NCBI GenBank assembly: GCA_029560455.1
Contig: JAKQKW010000205.1
Coordinates: forward strand, 1 to 34,869
Reading direction: 5' to 3'
From: Candidatus Rifleibacteriota bacterium
Lineage (GTDB): Bacteria; Riflebacteria; Ozemobacteria; Ozemobacterales; Ozemobacteraceae
DNA length: 34,869 nucleotides
Below the pieces are notes generated by a model. That model did not search any database and was not told the DNA's origin. It saw only the letters and a program-made list of their open reading frames with translations. The position numbers and the translations under genes are program-made. Positions 9,113 to 16,369 of the stretch are shown here, piece by piece; positions within the stretch are counted from its first letter, which is position 1, and the number at the start of each line of letters is the position of its first letter.

Positions 9113-9523
9113 ATGGAAGAAAAAAAGATAAATATCGGGCAGCTCGCCGAGTTGAGCGGCGTCAGCCGCCGAACCATCAGATTCTACGTTCAGAATGGTC
9201 TGCTGCAGCCGCCGCTGGGGGCTGGCCGTGGCCATTATTACACAGAAGAGCATCTGCGTGATCTGCTGCGCATAAAGACTCTCAAAGAAAATAATCTCAG
9301 CCTCGAAGAAGTCGCCGGGCAGTTGCACTTTCAGAATCAGCCTGAAGAGACTGCTTACCCTTTGCCGACCACCTGGGTGCGCATCGAGGTCTGCCCGGGT
9401 ATTGAATTGAATGTCCAGGGCGGCGTTTACCCGGTGACTCCAGCCAGAGTCAGAAAACTGCAAAAATTCGTTTATCAGCTGTTTGGCGCAAATTCAACCC
9501 AGAGAGAGGTTTCTGATGAGTAA
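9113..9523 (+). CDS. MerR-family transcriptional regulator
   Basis: This 136-aa DNA-binding protein has an N-terminal MerR winged helix-turn-helix at about residues 6-72 (INIGQLAELSGVSRRTIRFYV, then the Y-T-E-E-H-L wing and a LKENNLSLEEVAGQL helix). Residues 75-136 form a short C-terminal part without the cysteine clusters of metal-sensing MerR proteins, so the effector is unknown. There is no Shine-Dalgarno sequence, and the promoter position predicts a leaderless mRNA. Its last 8 bases overlap the VIT/VWA gene, so the two are translated together and the regulator probably controls its own operon. The promoter spacer is 17 bp, not the 19-20 bp typical of MerR-activated promoters, which suggests repression or conventional RNA polymerase use. 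Confidence 0.88.
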   Translation: MEEKKINIGQLAELSGVSRRTIRFYVQNGLLQPPLGAGRGHYYTEEHLRDLLRIKTLKENNLSLEEVAGQLHFQNQPEETAYPLPTTWVRIEVCPGIELNVQGGVYPVTPARVRKLQKFVYQLFGANSTQREVSDE

Positions 9524-11828
9524 CGTTTATTGTTCATTGCACGACAAAACTAACGACAGGCTTGTTCCATTACAGGCAGTGGCTGTAAAAGGCGTGGTTG
9601 ATGGCCTTTCGGTGAGCTGGCAGGTGATTCAGCGCTTTACCAATAATGAAAAAAAAGCGATCGAGGCGGTATTCTCCTTTCCATTGCCCGCGGGGGCCAC
9701 GCTCAGTTCTCTCAAAATAATCACCGGAGATCGTATTGTCACTGCGGTCACCGAAGAACGTGAAAAGGCATTCGAACGATACGACGAAGCGATAAGCGAA
9801 GGCAATGGCGCCTTTCTGCTCGACCAGGAACGCCCCGACCTTTTTGTCATGAGTCTTGGCAATCTTCTGCCAGGGCAGCAGGTCGAAATTCAGCTCAGTA
9901 TGTTTCAACTGCTCGAAGCTCAGGCCGATTCGGCAAGAGTTTCTTTTCCGGTAGTGATTGTGCCCAGGTATTTTCCGGCGGCGAGCGCTGCCGAAATCTC
10001 GGAATGGGAGAGAATCTCACCCGATTATGCCGCAAGGGTTCCGTATGGTTTCAGTTTTAACCTCAAGATAATTCAGAATTCAGCGTTGCGAACGGTAGAA
10101 TCGCCCAGTCACCCGATCAGGGTTGAGTTTGGCCGGAATGAGGCTGATATCAATCTTTCTCAGGCTTCGGTAATGCCAGATAAAGACATTGTCGTCAATT
10201 TTTCGCTTGTCGAAAAAATTCAGCCCGGTATCACTCGCTGCGTTTTTAAGGGTCGCGAGCATTTTCTTGTCGAACTTTTTCCCGAAATTGAGGCCGAAGA
10301 ATCGACAGCGCCTAAAGAAGTGGTTTTCGTCGTTGACTGCTCCGGTTCGATGCAGGGTGACTCGATCAGAGAGGCGGTTAACGCACTGCAGCTGTGTGTG
10401 AGATCGTTGAATGAGGGTGATTATTTTCAAATCGTCTGTTTCGGCAGCAATCATCGACGTCTTTTCAAAAAGCCACAGGTGTTGAATGACCAGACACTCG
10501 AAGAAGCTACCCGTCTTATTTCGTGTATCGGCGCTGATATGGGCGGCACTGAAATTCTGCCGGCCATGCAGGCTGCGGTTCAGGGCCTTCAGACAGAGTT
10601 TGCCAGCCTGATGCTGTTTACCGACGGTGAAGTTGGCAACGAAAAGGAAGTCATTGATTTTGCTGTCAGCAGCAGAGGGAAATGCCGCGTCTTTTCTTTC
10701 GGTATCGGCAATGGTGCGAGTGAATCGCTGGTGCGCGGGGTTGCTGACCGCAGTGGCGGTGCCGCTGAGTTTGTTTTTCCGGGCGAACGTATTGAACCAA
10801 AAGTTCTGCGCCAGTTTAAACGGTTGTCGGCACCGATCCTTTCAGAAATTGAGGCCGCCTGGGAATGCAGCGGACTGGAGGCTGTGCCAGCGGTTTTCAA
10901 CAGGTTGTTTTCTGGCGAAGTGATTCGTCTGGCTGCGAGGGCAGAACCTGGAAAAGCATTGCCTGATAAGCTTAAGGTGGCATTGTCGGCAATGTGCGGC
11001 GCAAAGAAGCTGGCTTTTACCGCCGAATCTCCGCGTTTGTCGGTCGGCAGTGTTCCGGCTCTGTGGTGGGCACAGAAGCGTATTGAAATTCTCGAGAATG
11101 GTGAGAATAAAATCGGTTCTGGCAGTAATCAGGGTCGCAAAAAAACAAAAAATGCCGATTCTGAAATGATCGAGCTTTCGAAAGAATACGGAATAATCTG
11201 CGCAAAAACCAGTCTTGTAGGCGTAGAAGAACGCGTCGGGAGCGAAAAGAATGATGGCAGGGTTGAACTGCGGCGTGTTCCGGTTATGGTTCCGGCTGCC
11301 CGGGATTTTATGGGCAGCGTTGCCGGCAGTGGCATCATTTCGCGCTGCTGTACTTATCTCGCTGATTCTTTTGCGGCCAGTATTTCACCGGCGCCGGCGA
11401 TTCTGCGCAGTCTTAATGAAGATTCCGGCAGAGGCTTCTCTCTGATGAGTAGACGCCCGCCTCCTTCGGGTGCTGGCAACGATGGCGGCGCAAAATCCGC
11501 GATTGAACTGCCGTCAGTTCCGTCGGCCCCGGCCGGCAAAGAAGACAGAATAATTGAAATTCTTGTGTTTGCTGGCTCAGATGGCTTGTTCAAACACTCA
11601 AAAAGGCTTCTCGGCCTTATCGATGCCAGCGAAGCCGACTTCGCGGCGCAACTGGCAATAGCCCCGGCCGGCCTTGCATCAGCCGACAGAGAGAAATTTG
11701 CAATGTCTATGCTGGTTAAAGCCTACCTCGAAAACAATTGCCAACCGGAGAAAGATCTCTGGTCGGCAATTATTGAGAAAGGCAGGCGTAAGTTACAGAG
11801 TTGGTCTAATGGCAGTTTCAGCGAATAG
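9516..11828 (+). CDS. VIT and von Willebrand factor A domain protein
   Basis: The start is ATG 9516, behind GAGG and overlapping the MerR stop; this gives 770 aa. Residues about 1-130 form a VIT (vault/inter-alpha-trypsin) domain. Residues about 265-430 form a VWA domain with the metal-ion adhesion site D-C-S-G-S (D274, S276, S278), G-G-T-E near residue 344 and T-D-G-E near 369. The rest is a low-complexity linker (about 640-680, rich in Pro, Gly and Ser) and a helical C-terminal tail. No signal peptide or TM helix is visible, so it is probably cytoplasmic unless exported by another route. VIT-VWA proteins mediate protein-protein contacts; the bacterial versions have no settled function. Coupling to MerR suggests it is the operon's main effector. 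Confidence 0.87.
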   Translation: MSNVYCSLHDKTNDRLVPLQAVAVKGVVDGLSVSWQVIQRFTNNEKKAIEAVFSFPLPAGATLSSLKIITGDRIVTAVTEEREKAFERYDEAISEGNGAFLLDQERPDLFVMSLGNLLPGQQVEIQLSMFQLLEAQADSARVSFPVVIVPRYFPAASAAEISEWERISPDYAARVPYGFSFNLKIIQNSALRTVESPSHPIRVEFGRNEADINLSQASVMPDKDIVVNFSLVEKIQPGITRCVFKGREHFLVELFPEIEAEESTAPKEVVFVVDCSGSMQGDSIREAVNALQLCVRSLNEGDYFQIVCFGSNHRRLFKKPQVLNDQTLEEATRLISCIGADMGGTEILPAMQAAVQGLQTEFASLMLFTDGEVGNEKEVIDFAVSSRGKCRVFSFGIGNGASESLVRGVADRSGGAAEFVFPGERIEPKVLRQFKRLSAPILSEIEAAWECSGLEAVPAVFNRLFSGEVIRLAARAEPGKALPDKLKVALSAMCGAKKLAFTAESPRLSVGSVPALWWAQKRIEILENGENKIGSGSNQGRKKTKNADSEMIELSKEYGIICAKTSLVGVEERVGSEKNDGRVELRRVPVMVPAARDFMGSVAGSGIISRCCTYLADSFAASISPAPAILRSLNEDSGRGFSLMSRRPPPSGAGNDGGAKSAIELPSVPSAPAGKEDRIIEILVFAGSDGLFKHSKRLLGLIDASEADFAAQLAIAPAGLASADREKFAMSMLVKAYLENNCQPEKDLWSAIIEKGRRKLQSWSNGSFSE

Positions 11829-12399
11829 GAACAATCGAGCTGGGTATGTTGGGCATTCTGACGCGGGTTGATGTGCCGCTTACCTGTCCCCAGTTGAAAT
11901 TTCTGAAGATATTTACCAGCAGGGCGCCAAGGCCGACAGCAACTGGGGCGGCGATTACTGCGCCGGCGGCGGTTCTGCCTGCAGAGTGTCCTCTGTGGTG
12001 CGGGGTTCTGTGGTGATTGTTCTGAGAGCAGGCATTGGCGTTGCAGTTTTCTACCAGGCGCATTGCCAGATTTATGCGCTGCAGTGCTTCATGGCGGTTG
12101 TTCCAGAGAATTTCCATTTTGGCGTTGTCGATGACGCGGTCGAGACGGTGATCGAAGCAGTGTGACACGCCCTGTTTCTTGAGAAGCCTCTGGGCATGTT
12201 TCAGATATGGTCTGGCATTCTGTATTTCAGTATAGGCCCGGCCGCTGGCAACTATGTTGCAGGCGCTGTTAAGGTCTGAATAAATGGCGTTAATGAGATC
12301 ATTCTGACTGTAATAGCCGGCAAAAAGCTGCGGCAGTGAAGAAAAAACAAAAGAACAGATCAATACCAGACAGAGAACTTTCGAAAAATTGCGTTTCAT
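11818..12399 (-). CDS. Small secreted protein of unknown function
   Basis: This 193-aa product starts at ATG 12399 behind AAAGG. Residues 1-27 form a clear signal peptide ending near LFAG. The mature part has a helical region (about 30-115) with spaced cysteines, then a His/Asn-rich stretch (about 120-140), an Ala/Gly/Val hydrophobic segment (about 143-165) that may be a TM helix, and a polar tail. I recognise no family. Its 3' end overlaps the end of the VIT/VWA gene by 11 bp in the convergent direction, so expression of one may interfere with the other. It is probably an envelope or periplasmic protein. Confidence 0.7.
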   Translation of the reverse strand: MKRNFSKVLCLVLICSFVFSSLPQLFAGYYSQNDLINAIYSDLNSACNIVASGRAYTEIQNARPYLKHAQRLLKKQGVSHCFDHRLDRVIDNAKMEILWNNRHEALQRINLAMRLVENCNANACSQNNHHRTPHHRGHSAGRTAAGAVIAAPVAVGLGALLVNIFRNFNWGQVSGTSTRVRMPNIPSSIVPIR

Positions 12400-12829
12400 G
12401 AACCTTTACCTCTTTATTTACTCTGGCAGGGTCTTTGCAGACCATAGAACTGCCAGTAATGCCGGCCGTAAAACTCTGGTTTTTCGGCGCGAGCCAGCAT
12501 CGAGCAATTTGTGTGCCATAATTTGAATTTTGCAGTGCAGCAGGCGTTATGTCGCTGATAATAAGTATTCAGGCAAATGTTTACTTTGTTGAAAATGCTG
12601 CATTGACAAATCTGTGCCGGAAATTCGTCAATATCTGCCGAAAATTTTTGCTTACGGATAACAAAAGTGTTTATGTTTCTTATCAAAAGGGTTACTGCCT
12701 GCAAACTCCGCGGTATAAACCCGGAAATTGCCTGCGATTGCAATGGGAGAAGCAGAAAAACGTAATTCTTTATGCGTGTTATAATCAGCTCTGATGAATT
12801 TTTTGCAGAACATGTAATCGAGGTTGATG
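12400..12829. other. 430-bp intergenic region without a recognised gene
   Basis: The region separates two divergent genes and must hold both promoters. TTGACA occurs at 12603-12608 and TATAAT at 12780-12785, but neither has a good partner hexamer at normal spacing, so no promoter is called. The minus frame ending at 12414 is open and Cys/Trp-rich in its last 60 codons but has no credible start. No repeat or RNA structure stands out. Confidence 0.5.
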
Positions 12830-13720
12830 ATGGCTGAGCACCCGCAGATGGCAGCACCGTCGGTTTCTGACACTAACGCCAGGGCAGAAGAGAAAAAGCT
12901 TGAGATGCTTGGGGCCCTGATTTCGGGCATTACGCACGAAATCAACACCCCGATGCATTATCTTGAAAACAATCTGACCTTCATGAAATCTTCTTTCAAT
13001 GATCTGATCAGACTGAACAATATTTATAAAAAGCTGCTCGAAACGGTCAGAACCGGGGTTATGCCCTCTGCCCACGACTGGCAGGAACTCGGCGAAATCG
13101 AATCCGAAAGCGAACCAGAATATCTGCAGGCAGAACTTGCCGACGCCCTGAAACAGTCTCTCGAAGGTATCGACATGGTCTCGCGGCTGGTGCTGGCATT
13201 GAAAGACTTTTCGCACCCTTCGCTGCATGAATTTACCCTGATCGATGTAAATAAGTGCATCGATACGGTCTGTACCATATCGCGACACGAATGGAAACGC
13301 CTGGCAGACCTGCAGTTTGACCTTGCCGGCGACCTGCCATATATTTATGGATCACGCGACGAACTGCATCAGATGCTGCTCAACCTGGTTGTCAATTCTG
13401 CCCATGCTATTGGCGAGAAAATTGCCGCCGGCACTTACCGTCGAGGTAACATCAAAATCAGTACCCGCGCGGTCAGTGATCGTATCGCAATCGAGGTTGC
13501 CGATGACGGGCCCGGCATACCGCCAGAAAACCTTGCAAAAATCTTTGAAGCAAATTTTACGACTAAACCCGCAGGTGAAGGCACCGGGCTTGGCCTGAGC
13601 CTTGTCAGAAAGATTGTTGAAGAGGCGCACGGCGGTCAGATCAGCGTTGCTTCAAAGCCGCAGCTTGGTGTAACTTTCAGCATTCTGCTGCCGCACCGGC
13701 GCAATGAAAAAGATCTGTAA
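12830..13720 (+). CDS. Soluble sensor histidine kinase
   Basis: This protein of about 296 aa starts at ATG 12830, with GAGG 6 bases upstream; ATG 12827 is possible but too close to it. It has no TM helix and no PAS domain. It consists of a HisKA-like dimerisation segment with phosphoacceptor H36 in GITHEINTPM, a long helical region (about 50-125), and a HATPase domain with LLNLVVNSAHAIG (N box), DDGPGIP and GEGTGLGLSL. Such short kinases usually receive signals through partner proteins. It is the first gene of a three-gene operon (15 bp to the next gene, which then overlaps the third). The PP2C protein's receiver, with an intact Asp, is its most likely substrate. Confidence 0.88.
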   Translation: MAEHPQMAAPSVSDTNARAEEKKLEMLGALISGITHEINTPMHYLENNLTFMKSSFNDLIRLNNIYKKLLETVRTGVMPSAHDWQELGEIESESEPEYLQAELADALKQSLEGIDMVSRLVLALKDFSHPSLHEFTLIDVNKCIDTVCTISRHEWKRLADLQFDLAGDLPYIYGSRDELHQMLLNLVVNSAHAIGEKIAAGTYRRGNIKISTRAVSDRIAIEVADDGPGIPPENLAKIFEANFTTKPAGEGTGLGLSLVRKIVEEAHGGQISVASKPQLGVTFSILLPHRRNEKDL

Positions 13721-13735
13721 AACCGCGGAGGAAAC

Positions 13736-14950
13736 GTGAAAGCATACAGTATTCTGTTCGCCGACCCTGACCAGAAGGTGCATGATGGGCATCGGCGCAT
13801 GATCAGAGCTCTGAGGCCTGACTGGAATTTACTTTTTGCAGTTTCAGCACGTGAAGCCATGGGTAAGATTACCCTGTATCGTCCTGAAGTCGTCGTTTCA
13901 GAGTTGAACATGAAGCTTGAAGACGGCTCAGATCTTCTCAAGGCCGTGCAGATGGCTTACCCCGAGGTTATACGTATCGTGCTTTCGAGCGAGCCAGATG
14001 GCGAATCCGAAGTGATTCTCAGATCGACACAATCCGCCCATCGCTTTCTCGCCAAACCCTGCAAAGGCGAGATGCTGCTCGAGCAGATCGAGAAGGCCGG
14101 TAGTCTGCGGCGTCTGCTCAACAGTCGCGAACTTCTTGAAATTATAGGTGGTATTCCCTACCTGCCAAGCCTGCCGCAACTTTATCATGAGCTGGTAAGG
14201 GCGGTTGAGTCACCATTGATCTCACTCAGCGAGATTGGCGAAATCATTGCCCGCGACGTGTCGATGACCGGCAGGGTGCTGCATCTGGTTAATTCGGCGT
14301 TTTTTGGCTTGCCGCGCCAGGTTTCAAACCCGCAGACGGCAGTGGTTCTTCTCGGCATCAACGTCATCAAATCGCTTGTCTGCTATGTGAAGCTCTTTTT
14401 TGCGGCACCCGACATCATCATGCCTGGCCTGTCGCTCGATAAGCTCTGGCTGCACAGTTCTCTGACAGCACGATTGAGCCGCGAAATCGCCACCAATCTT
14501 AATTCGCCGCCCAGCGTTCAGGAAGACGCCTTTCTTGCCGGCATGCTGCACGACGTCGGCAAGCTGCTGCTGCTCGATCATCCGCGTTATTTCAGCCGGG
14601 TGCTGCAGCCGCTTTCAGGCAATTCCGAAAAAGAATTTTCAGAAGCCGAGTATAAAACTTTTGGTACTTCGCACGCAGAGATCGGTGCTTATCTTCTCGG
14701 CCTCTGGGGCCTGCCTGACCCCGTAGTAGAAGCCGTTGCCTGTCACCATAGGCCCGGCCAGCTGAAATTCGAAAAATCGACCGTGCTGGTTGCTACTCAC
14801 CTGGCCAATGCCTTTTTATGCATGGCTGCCGGTGAAACAGCGACCATCGACCCGGGTATCGCCGGCTACGAAAACGTCAAAAAACTTTTCGACAGCTGGA
14901 AAAAGCGTGCCGGAGTTCTCTACCATGAAAGCAGCAGGGAAGCATCCTGA
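13736..14950 (+). CDS. REC-HDOD protein with Glu at the phosphoacceptor site
   Basis: This 404-aa protein starts at GTG 13736 with GGAGG five bases upstream. The receiver-like domain (about 1-120) keeps D10/D12, S84/S85 and K107-P, but the phosphoacceptor Asp is replaced by E56 in VVVSELNM (codon GAG, 13901-13903), and the usual Pro after NM is Lys. The domain therefore probably cannot be phosphorylated in the normal way and may mimic the active state. The HDOD domain (about 140-340) includes LPSLPQLYHELVRAV, VLHLVNSAFFG and AGMLHDVGKLLLL. HDOD proteins act as regulatory scaffolds in stress, motility and cyclic-nucleotide pathways, generally without proven catalysis. The stop codon overlaps the next ATG by one base (TGATG). 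Confidence 0.88.
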   Translation: MKAYSILFADPDQKVHDGHRRMIRALRPDWNLLFAVSAREAMGKITLYRPEVVVSELNMKLEDGSDLLKAVQMAYPEVIRIVLSSEPDGESEVILRSTQSAHRFLAKPCKGEMLLEQIEKAGSLRRLLNSRELLEIIGGIPYLPSLPQLYHELVRAVESPLISLSEIGEIIARDVSMTGRVLHLVNSAFFGLPRQVSNPQTAVVLLGINVIKSLVCYVKLFFAAPDIIMPGLSLDKLWLHSSLTARLSREIATNLNSPPSVQEDAFLAGMLHDVGKLLLLDHPRYFSRVLQPLSGNSEKEFSEAEYKTFGTSHAEIGAYLLGLWGLPDPVVEAVACHHRPGQLKFEKSTVLVATHLANAFLCMAAGETATIDPGIAGYENVKKLFDSWKKRAGVLYHESSREAS

Positions 14951-16101
14951 TGAAACCAAAAGTTCTTTTTGTTGACGATGAACCCAATATCATTCACTCT
15001 TACAGCCGCGGCTTACGCAAAGACTGGGAGCTGGTAACCGCTCTGAGTGGCGAAGAAGCCCTGCAGGCTATCGATCAGCATGGCCCGTTTCCCGTTATCG
15101 TTGCCGATTTCAATATGCCACGCATGGATGGCATCGCTTTTCTGGCCAGAACTATTACATTGTCGCCAGAAAGCGTGCGCATGATGCTGACTGGCGAAGG
15201 TGACTTTCATATTGCCACCAAGGCAGTGAACGAAGGCAATATTTTTCGTTTTATTACCAAGCCCTGCCCGCTCGAACAGCTCAATCGCTCGCTGCACGAA
15301 GCCTACCGGCAATACCGCCTGCAGCAGCTCGAAAAAGAAGCGCATCAGCAGGAACTCGTTATTGCCGGCGAAATTCAAAACACGCTGCTGATGGAAAAAG
15401 TGCCATCTGAAGTTAACGGGCTCGATATTGCAGCGGTTACCGTGCCGTCAAAAGATGTGGACGGTGACTTTATCGATTTTTTCAGGTTCAATGCCAATCG
15501 CTTTGATCTGGTGGTTGGCGATGTCATGGGCAAAGGGCTGCATGCGGCCATGGTCGGGGCTGGGGCCCGCAATCAGCTGGCGCGGGTACTCTGGCAGCTT
15601 TCGTTGTGTGACGAAACTCGTGCCCTTGAGCCGGAAAAAATAATGAACTCTTTCAGGTATGCGATGGAAAACGGGTTGAATCAGGTACAGAAATTCATCA
15701 CCATGATGTATGCCAGCTTTGACATGTCACGGCAGCTGATGACTTTCGTCGACGCCGGGCACGCCCCGATTCTTTACTATTCTGCCGCAGAAAAGACCTG
15801 GCGCGAAGTCAAGGGGAATGGCGGCCCGGTGGGTCTGCCTTTTAACCGGCAATTTGAGCAGAGCTGTCTGACTTTTGCGCCCGGCGATGTCTTTCTGTTT
15901 TATTCTGACGGCCTCTGGGATGGCCGCAACGCTGCCAGGGAGTCGTTTGGCGAGGTTGAACTGATGCGCTGCGTCGAACGGCTTGCCGCTTGCGACGCAC
16001 GACAGTTCGTCGCGTCGCTGCTTGAAGATTACCGCCGCTTCGTCGTTCCGGGCCCTTTTTTCGACGACCTGACGATGGTAGCTGTCAGAATTCCACGATA
16101 A
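14950..16101 (+). CDS. REC-PP2C (RsbU/SpoIIE-type) serine phosphatase
   Basis: This 383-aa response regulator has an intact receiver (D9, D10, phosphoacceptor D53 in VADFNMP, T81, K104-P), a coiled-coil linker (about 105-145) and a PPM/SpoIIE-type phosphatase domain (about 150-383). Metal-binding motifs are visible: DVDGDFIDF, GDVMGKG and FFDDLTMV. Such proteins dephosphorylate anti-sigma-factor antagonists in partner-switching systems. No anti-sigma kinase or STAS protein is encoded in this window, so the target must lie elsewhere. The ATG at 14950 shares one base with the upstream stop, so translation is coupled. The neighbouring soluble kinase is the likely phosphodonor. Confidence 0.9.
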   Translation: MKPKVLFVDDEPNIIHSYSRGLRKDWELVTALSGEEALQAIDQHGPFPVIVADFNMPRMDGIAFLARTITLSPESVRMMLTGEGDFHIATKAVNEGNIFRFITKPCPLEQLNRSLHEAYRQYRLQQLEKEAHQQELVIAGEIQNTLLMEKVPSEVNGLDIAAVTVPSKDVDGDFIDFFRFNANRFDLVVGDVMGKGLHAAMVGAGARNQLARVLWQLSLCDETRALEPEKIMNSFRYAMENGLNQVQKFITMMYASFDMSRQLMTFVDAGHAPILYYSAAEKTWREVKGNGGPVGLPFNRQFEQSCLTFAPGDVFLFYSDGLWDGRNAARESFGEVELMRCVERLAACDARQFVASLLEDYRRFVVPGPFFDDLTMVAVRIPR

Positions 16102-16284
16102 AACCGGTGCGATTATACTGAAACGCCCTGGATTTACAATCAGGACTGGATTTCTGCCTTCGGGTCTGTCTATTTATTGAGATTTTTAATGTTTCGATAC
16201 AAAGCGATTCTTATCTGGAGAGAACTGCATGGTGGGCGGCGCATTGAAAAAGCCATTTTCAGGGGTTAAATCGACAAGCCCCTT

Positions 16285-16293
16285 CGCGGGAAT
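16285..16293 (+). repeat. CGCGGGAAT intergenic motif, copy 1
   Basis: This 9-mer lies in the context CTTCGCGGGAATGAC, just upstream of the PLD promoter. The reverse complement of that 15-mer, GTCATTCCCGCGAAG, occurs intact at 19608-19622. Confidence 0.5.
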
Positions 16294-16305
16294 GACGGAA
16301 GCGGA

Positions 16306-16333
16306 TTGCGCAATTTTCCTCTGTCAGTATAAT
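16306..16333 (+). promoter_or_regulatory. Sigma-70-type promoter for the PLD/esterase genes
   Basis: TTGCGC (16306-16311), a 16-bp spacer and TATAAT (16328-16333) predict a start near 16340, about 30 bases before the start codon at 16370. The intergenic motif at 16285-16293 lies directly upstream. Confidence 0.6.
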
Positions 16334-16369
16334 TAGTAGCTCAGGCAGTATTCTTGGGTGGAGGCTTTT

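Noticed and set aside
12603..12631. Promoter at TTGACA upstream of the soluble kinase
   Set aside because: No acceptable -10 hexamer at 16-18 bp spacing.
12414..12857. Minus-strand open frame of 147 codons with a Cys/Trp/Tyr-rich C-terminal half
   Set aside because: It overlaps the start of the histidine kinase gene, its N-terminal half looks like random translation, and no start codon with a ribosome-binding site precedes the protein-like part. A relic of a small secreted protein remains possible.
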